Assembly: GCA_017883345.1 (NCBI GenBank)
Contig: JADGNT010000162.1
Span: 1-8,850, forward strand
DNA: 8,850 nucleotides
Direction of reading: 5' to 3'
Source of the DNA: Candidatus Solibacter sp.
Lineage (GTDB): Bacteria > Acidobacteriota > Terriglobia > Bryobacterales > Bryobacteraceae
The notes beneath the pieces were generated by a model, which was given only the letters and a program-made list of their open reading frames with translations, searched no databases and had not been told where the DNA came from. Below, piece by piece: positions 6,599 to 8,850 of the stretch (its first letter is position 1; each line of letters starts with the position of its first letter). The translations under genes and the position numbers were made by a program.

Positions 6599-7462
6599 CT
6601 AGCTTGCGCCGCCAAACACCGCCGCGTGATCGCGTACGAACTGCTGGAACGCAATCGGCGCTTTCCGGCCTACGCACTCGACGTTGCTGGTGACTTCCGC
6701 CGCCGCGCCGCTTTTGTAATAGCGGTACAAGTCCAAGACCTTGTCCACCTGCCAGGCCTCCATGCCCACGCCCAACATCCACTGCCGCGCCGCTTCCTCC
6801 GGCACATCGACAAACCGGATGGTGCGCCCGAGCACCTGAGAGAACCGCTCCGCGATTTCGGCATGCGAGAGCGCCTCGGGCCCGGTGATGGTGTAGCGCT
6901 GCCACTCGTGGCCGGGTTCGGTCAACACGTGCGCCGCCACCGCCGCAATGTCACGCACATCCACCGCGCTGAACTTCATCACGCCGGCCGGAGCGTGGAG
7001 CGCGCTCCGCGCCTGTATGCTGCCGGCGTTGCCCAGGAGATTCTGGAAGAACCCGTTGGGCCGCAGCATCGTGAAAGGCAACCCCGAATCTTCCAGTTCC
7101 CGCTCTCCCTCGCCGTGTTGCCGCCCGAAGAAGAACGGCGCTTGCAGGCTGGCGCCATAGGCTGAGAACTTCACTACATAGCGGACGCCCGCGCGCTTCG
7201 CCGCCCGGATGAAATTCCTCTCCTGTTGGGCCGCTTCCGGCGAGAGCGCGGTCAGCAGGAGCGCCTTCTCGACCCCGTCCAGCGCCGCCTCCAGCGTCTC
7301 GGGACGCGACAGGTCCGCCTCCACCAGGTCGACGTTCGGGCTCGCGCTGCCCGCGGCCTTGGCGCGATTCCGGACCAGCGAGCGATACCGCACCCCCATG
7401 CGTTCGAGCGCCTTCGAAATCTCGCGCCCCGCCGTCCCGGTGCCACCTGTAATCAGAATCAT
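6599..7462 (-). CDS. NmrA-like NAD(P)-binding atypical SDR oxidoreductase
   Basis: A 287-residue cytosolic Rossmann-fold protein of the NmrA/quinone-oxidoreductase-2-like atypical short-chain dehydrogenase group. The dinucleotide loop GGTGTAG is at residues 6-12, directly after the first strand (MILIT). Arg29 and Arg31 after the second strand favour NADP(H). FSAYGA (99-104), LRPNGFFQN (133-141) and VDVRDIAAVA (167-175) are the usual landmarks of the group. The C-terminal half opens with ITGPEALSHAEIAERFSQVLGR, typical of the substrate-binding part. The classical SDR YxxxK pair is not evident, so the protein may be a reductase or a redox sensor; the substrate is unknown. The ATG at 7462 has GGAG eight bases upstream. 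It is the second gene of an operon, 36 bases after the aldo/keto reductase, and is followed by an intrinsic terminator. Confidence 0.88.
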   Translation of the reverse strand: MILITGGTGTAGREISKALERMGVRYRSLVRNRAKAAGSASPNVDLVEADLSRPETLEAALDGVEKALLLTALSPEAAQQERNFIRAAKRAGVRYVVKFSAYGASLQAPFFFGRQHGEGERELEDSGLPFTMLRPNGFFQNLLGNAGSIQARSALHAPAGVMKFSAVDVRDIAAVAAHVLTEPGHEWQRYTITGPEALSHAEIAERFSQVLGRTIRFVDVPEEAARQWMLGVGMEAWQVDKVLDLYRYYKSGAAAEVTSNVECVGRKAPIAFQQFVRDHAAVFGGAS

Positions 7463-7498
7463 CGATTCGTCTCCGCGGCCGTAGGCTAGTCAAGTTGG

Positions 7499-8467
7499 CT
7501 AGTTATAGAAGTTACGATCCCAGGCGTGGCGCTTGAGCGTGGCCAGCGTCGCGGCCGGCAACGCGCCCAGGTCGCTCAGCGCGGTGTTCGATTCCACGTG
7601 GCGCCGCGAACGCATGCCTGGGATGACGCTGGAAACGGCCGGGTGCGACAGGCAGAAGCGGAGTGCGATATCGGGCAGGCTGACACCTTCGCCGAGGTCC
7701 CGGCGCAGCCCGTCGACGTGCTCCACCACCTGTTTCTTGCGATCGGCGCCGCGGAAATAATACTCGCGGAAATCGCCCGCTGGGAAGGTGGTGCTTTCGG
7801 TGATCGTGCCGGAGAGCGCGCCTTCATCCAACGGGACGCGCGCCAGGATGCCGATATTCATCTCCCGCGCCAGCGGCAGCATGCGCGCTTCCGGCGTTTG
7901 GTCGAAGATGTTGTAGATCACCTGGACGGCGTCGATCAGCCCGGTGCGCATGATGGCGAGCGCGGAATCGGGATCGTGCTCGGTGGCGGAGACGCCGGCG
8001 CTTTGCACTTTGCCCGAGCGCTTGAGGTCTTCGAACGCGCGGCGCCACTCGTCGCGCTCCACCCACTCGTCGGTCCAGACGTGCAGTTGCAGCAGGTCGA
8101 TGGTCTCCAGTTTGAGATTGCGCAAGCTCTCTTCGGCGCTGGCGATGAGGTAGTCGTACGGGAAGACGTCGTCGATCGGCGTGCCGGATTTCGCCGGCCA
8201 GACGCGATTCTTCGGGGGCACCTTGGTCGCGACGTAGATCCTGCGCCCGGCCGCGCGGACCGCATCGCCCACCAGTTGCTCGCTGTGGCCATCGCCGTAG
8301 GCCAACGCGGTATCGATCAGGTTGACGCCCAGAGCGATGGCGCGGCGCAGGGCGAGCAGCGATTCATTGTCGGTGCCGCCAAGCCATTGTTTGCCGCCGA
8401 TGCCCCAGGCGCCGTAGCCGATGTCGCTGACCTCGATTTTGGTCCTGCCAAGTTTGCGATATTGCAT
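7499..8467 (-). CDS. Aldo/keto reductase
   Basis: A 322-residue NAD(P)H-dependent oxidoreductase with a (beta/alpha)8 barrel that reduces aldehydes or ketones to alcohols; the physiological substrate cannot be told from the sequence. The family tetrad is complete: Asp52 and Tyr57 in IDTALAYGDG, Lys82 in VATKVP, and His129 in LLQLHVW. The beginning YRKLGRTKIEVSDIGYGAWGIGG and the C-terminal cofactor region VSSVIPGMRSRRHVESN are typical. Length is normal and both ends look intact. It is the first gene of a reductase operon with the NmrA-like gene. Upstream of the ATG at 8467 the only purine-rich sequence (GAGGG) is too close for a normal ribosome site. A TATTAA box (8482-8477) ends nine bases before the ATG, so the promoter may overlap the repeat at 8487 and the message may have almost no leader. 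Confidence 0.93.
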   Translation of the reverse strand: MQYRKLGRTKIEVSDIGYGAWGIGGKQWLGGTDNESLLALRRAIALGVNLIDTALAYGDGHSEQLVGDAVRAAGRRIYVATKVPPKNRVWPAKSGTPIDDVFPYDYLIASAEESLRNLKLETIDLLQLHVWTDEWVERDEWRRAFEDLKRSGKVQSAGVSATEHDPDSALAIMRTGLIDAVQVIYNIFDQTPEARMLPLAREMNIGILARVPLDEGALSGTITESTTFPAGDFREYYFRGADRKKQVVEHVDGLRRDLGEGVSLPDIALRFCLSHPAVSSVIPGMRSRRHVESNTALSDLGALPAATLATLKRHAWDRNFYN

Positions 8468-8486
8468 ACCCTCAGCTTAATACGTG

Positions 8487-8522
8487 GCATAAGGCTCTGC
8501 CTTGTGCATCGTGGGACAGACG
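8487..8522. repeat. Palindromic repeat copy interrupted by the group II intron
   Basis: GGCATAAGGC begins a 9-bp stem (8487-8495 with 8499-8507, loop TCT, one G-T pair). It is followed by ATC and the 12-mer GTGGGACAGACG (8511-8522), which then meets the intron. The intact element at 5349-5312 (minus strand) has the same order: a hairpin starting GGCA, a short link, then GTGGGACAGACG. There it continues as CTCTCGTCTGT to close a terminal hairpin. Here that 3' arm is missing and should lie beyond the intron. Confidence 0.65.
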
Positions 8523-8850
8523 GTGCGCCGGGATAAACCGGCATGCAATCGGGAATGAAAGAGTCCTACAGGAAAGGAGCAGCGAATCCATCCTGACTCC
8601 GAGTCTTGCGGGGCGCATCGTGAGGTGCGGTCCGAAGCGTAGACAGGGGCAGCGACGGGCAGGGTATGGAGCTTCGAAAACCACGAACTGCGGTCGCCGG
8701 CCCTGTCGTCTGAAGGGGAAGGCAACACGCTGCCACGGCGCTACATCGCGCGCCGGGCGGCGGACCCACGTAGTCTGAGACCCCTGGCACGCCGCGAAAT
8801 TGGGCGCCCTCTGGGCACACGAGAACCGGGAGACCTCATTACCGGCTGCG
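8523..8850 (+). mobile_element. Group II intron, 5' part (domain I), running off the window
   Basis: The segment starts with GTGCG, the conserved 5' end of group II introns, and continues into a small stem GCCGG-GATAAA-CCGGC (8527-8542, approximate edges). EBS1 candidate CGTCTG (8707-8712) is a perfect complement of the last six exon bases CAGACG (8517-8522). EBS2 candidate CCACGA (8681-8686) is a perfect complement of TCGTGG (8509-8514). The order EBS2 then EBS1 and the 2-base IBS gap agree with known introns. Stretches such as the one around 8555-8615 and AGTCTGAGACCCCTGGCACG (8772-8791) match my memory of domain I of bacterial introns whose upstream region is often misannotated as a protein starting MKES. 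The intron-encoded reverse transcriptase/maturase and domains V-VI would lie downstream, outside the window. As RNA it should self-splice from the + transcript; as an element it retrohomes into DNA. Confidence 0.82.

Noticed and set aside
7526..8536. 336-codon open frame on the + strand
   Set aside because: It mirrors the aldo/keto reductase, whose complete catalytic tetrad settles the coding strand.
8555..8596. Short ORF beginning MKESYRKG on the + strand, resembling many annotated hypothetical proteins
   Set aside because: It stops after 13 codons, and further stops break the continuing frame. This region is domain I of a group II intron, where such calls are RNA structure read as protein.
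8765..8770. CCCACG as EBS2 (pairs with CGTGGG at 8510-8515)
   Set aside because: It lies 3' of EBS1, whereas EBS2 normally precedes EBS1; CCACGA at 8681-8686 has the right order and equal pairing.
8597..8850. Short minus-strand open frames near the right end
   Set aside because: They have no recognisable motif, and the segment is accounted for as intron RNA on the opposite strand.
1..8850. tRNA, rRNA or CRISPR array
   Set aside because: No cloverleaf with conserved T-loop, no rRNA-like sequence, and no regularly spaced direct repeats were seen.

Overview
The window has high G+C content and a gene set typical of soil Acidobacteriota of the Solibacter/Bryobacter kind: a secreted S46 dipeptidyl-peptidase, a large secreted Asp-box (BNR/VPS10-type) beta-propeller protein, short palindromic intergenic repeats, and a group II intron. 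This assignment rests on remembered family composition, not on a database comparison.

Layout. Positions 30-5301 (+) hold two large exported proteins in tandem: an S46 peptidase carrying the Ser specificity residue of the DPP11 (acidic-dipeptide) type, and a 1036-residue multi-Asp-box propeller. Both have signal peptides, so this block probably acts on peptides or polymers outside the cytoplasm. A compact three-hairpin repeat (5301-5349) follows the second stop codon. It separates the block from a convergent gene (5405-5875, -) for a small P-loop NTPase that consists of little more than the nucleotide-binding core. That gene has a roughly 170-nt leader with a candidate promoter, a near-perfect Shine-Dalgarno ahead of a 21-codon ORF, and two back-to-back stem-loops. 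Divergent from it is a short lipoprotein gene (6164-6487, +). Its promoter has a palindrome in the spacer and places the start of transcription at or next to the start codon, so the mRNA is probably leaderless.

Positions 8467-6599 (-) form a two-gene reductase operon: an aldo/keto reductase, then an NmrA-like NAD(P)-binding protein, closed by a Rho-independent terminator.

The right end is the most interesting part. From 8523 to the window edge the sequence reads as the 5' portion (domain I) of a group II intron. It starts with GTGCG, and its EBS1 and EBS2 candidates pair perfectly with IBS1 and IBS2 in the flanking DNA. The insertion lies in a hairpin repeat whose 12-base core, GTGGGACAGACG, also occurs in the uninterrupted repeat at 5301-5349. 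That copy gives a picture of the empty target: the intron would have split the repeat's terminal hairpin, using its 5' arm as IBS1, and EBS1 is identical to the 3' arm. This suggests a group II intron that uses a dispersed palindromic repeat as its landing site. The maturase gene and 3' end would lie beyond the window.
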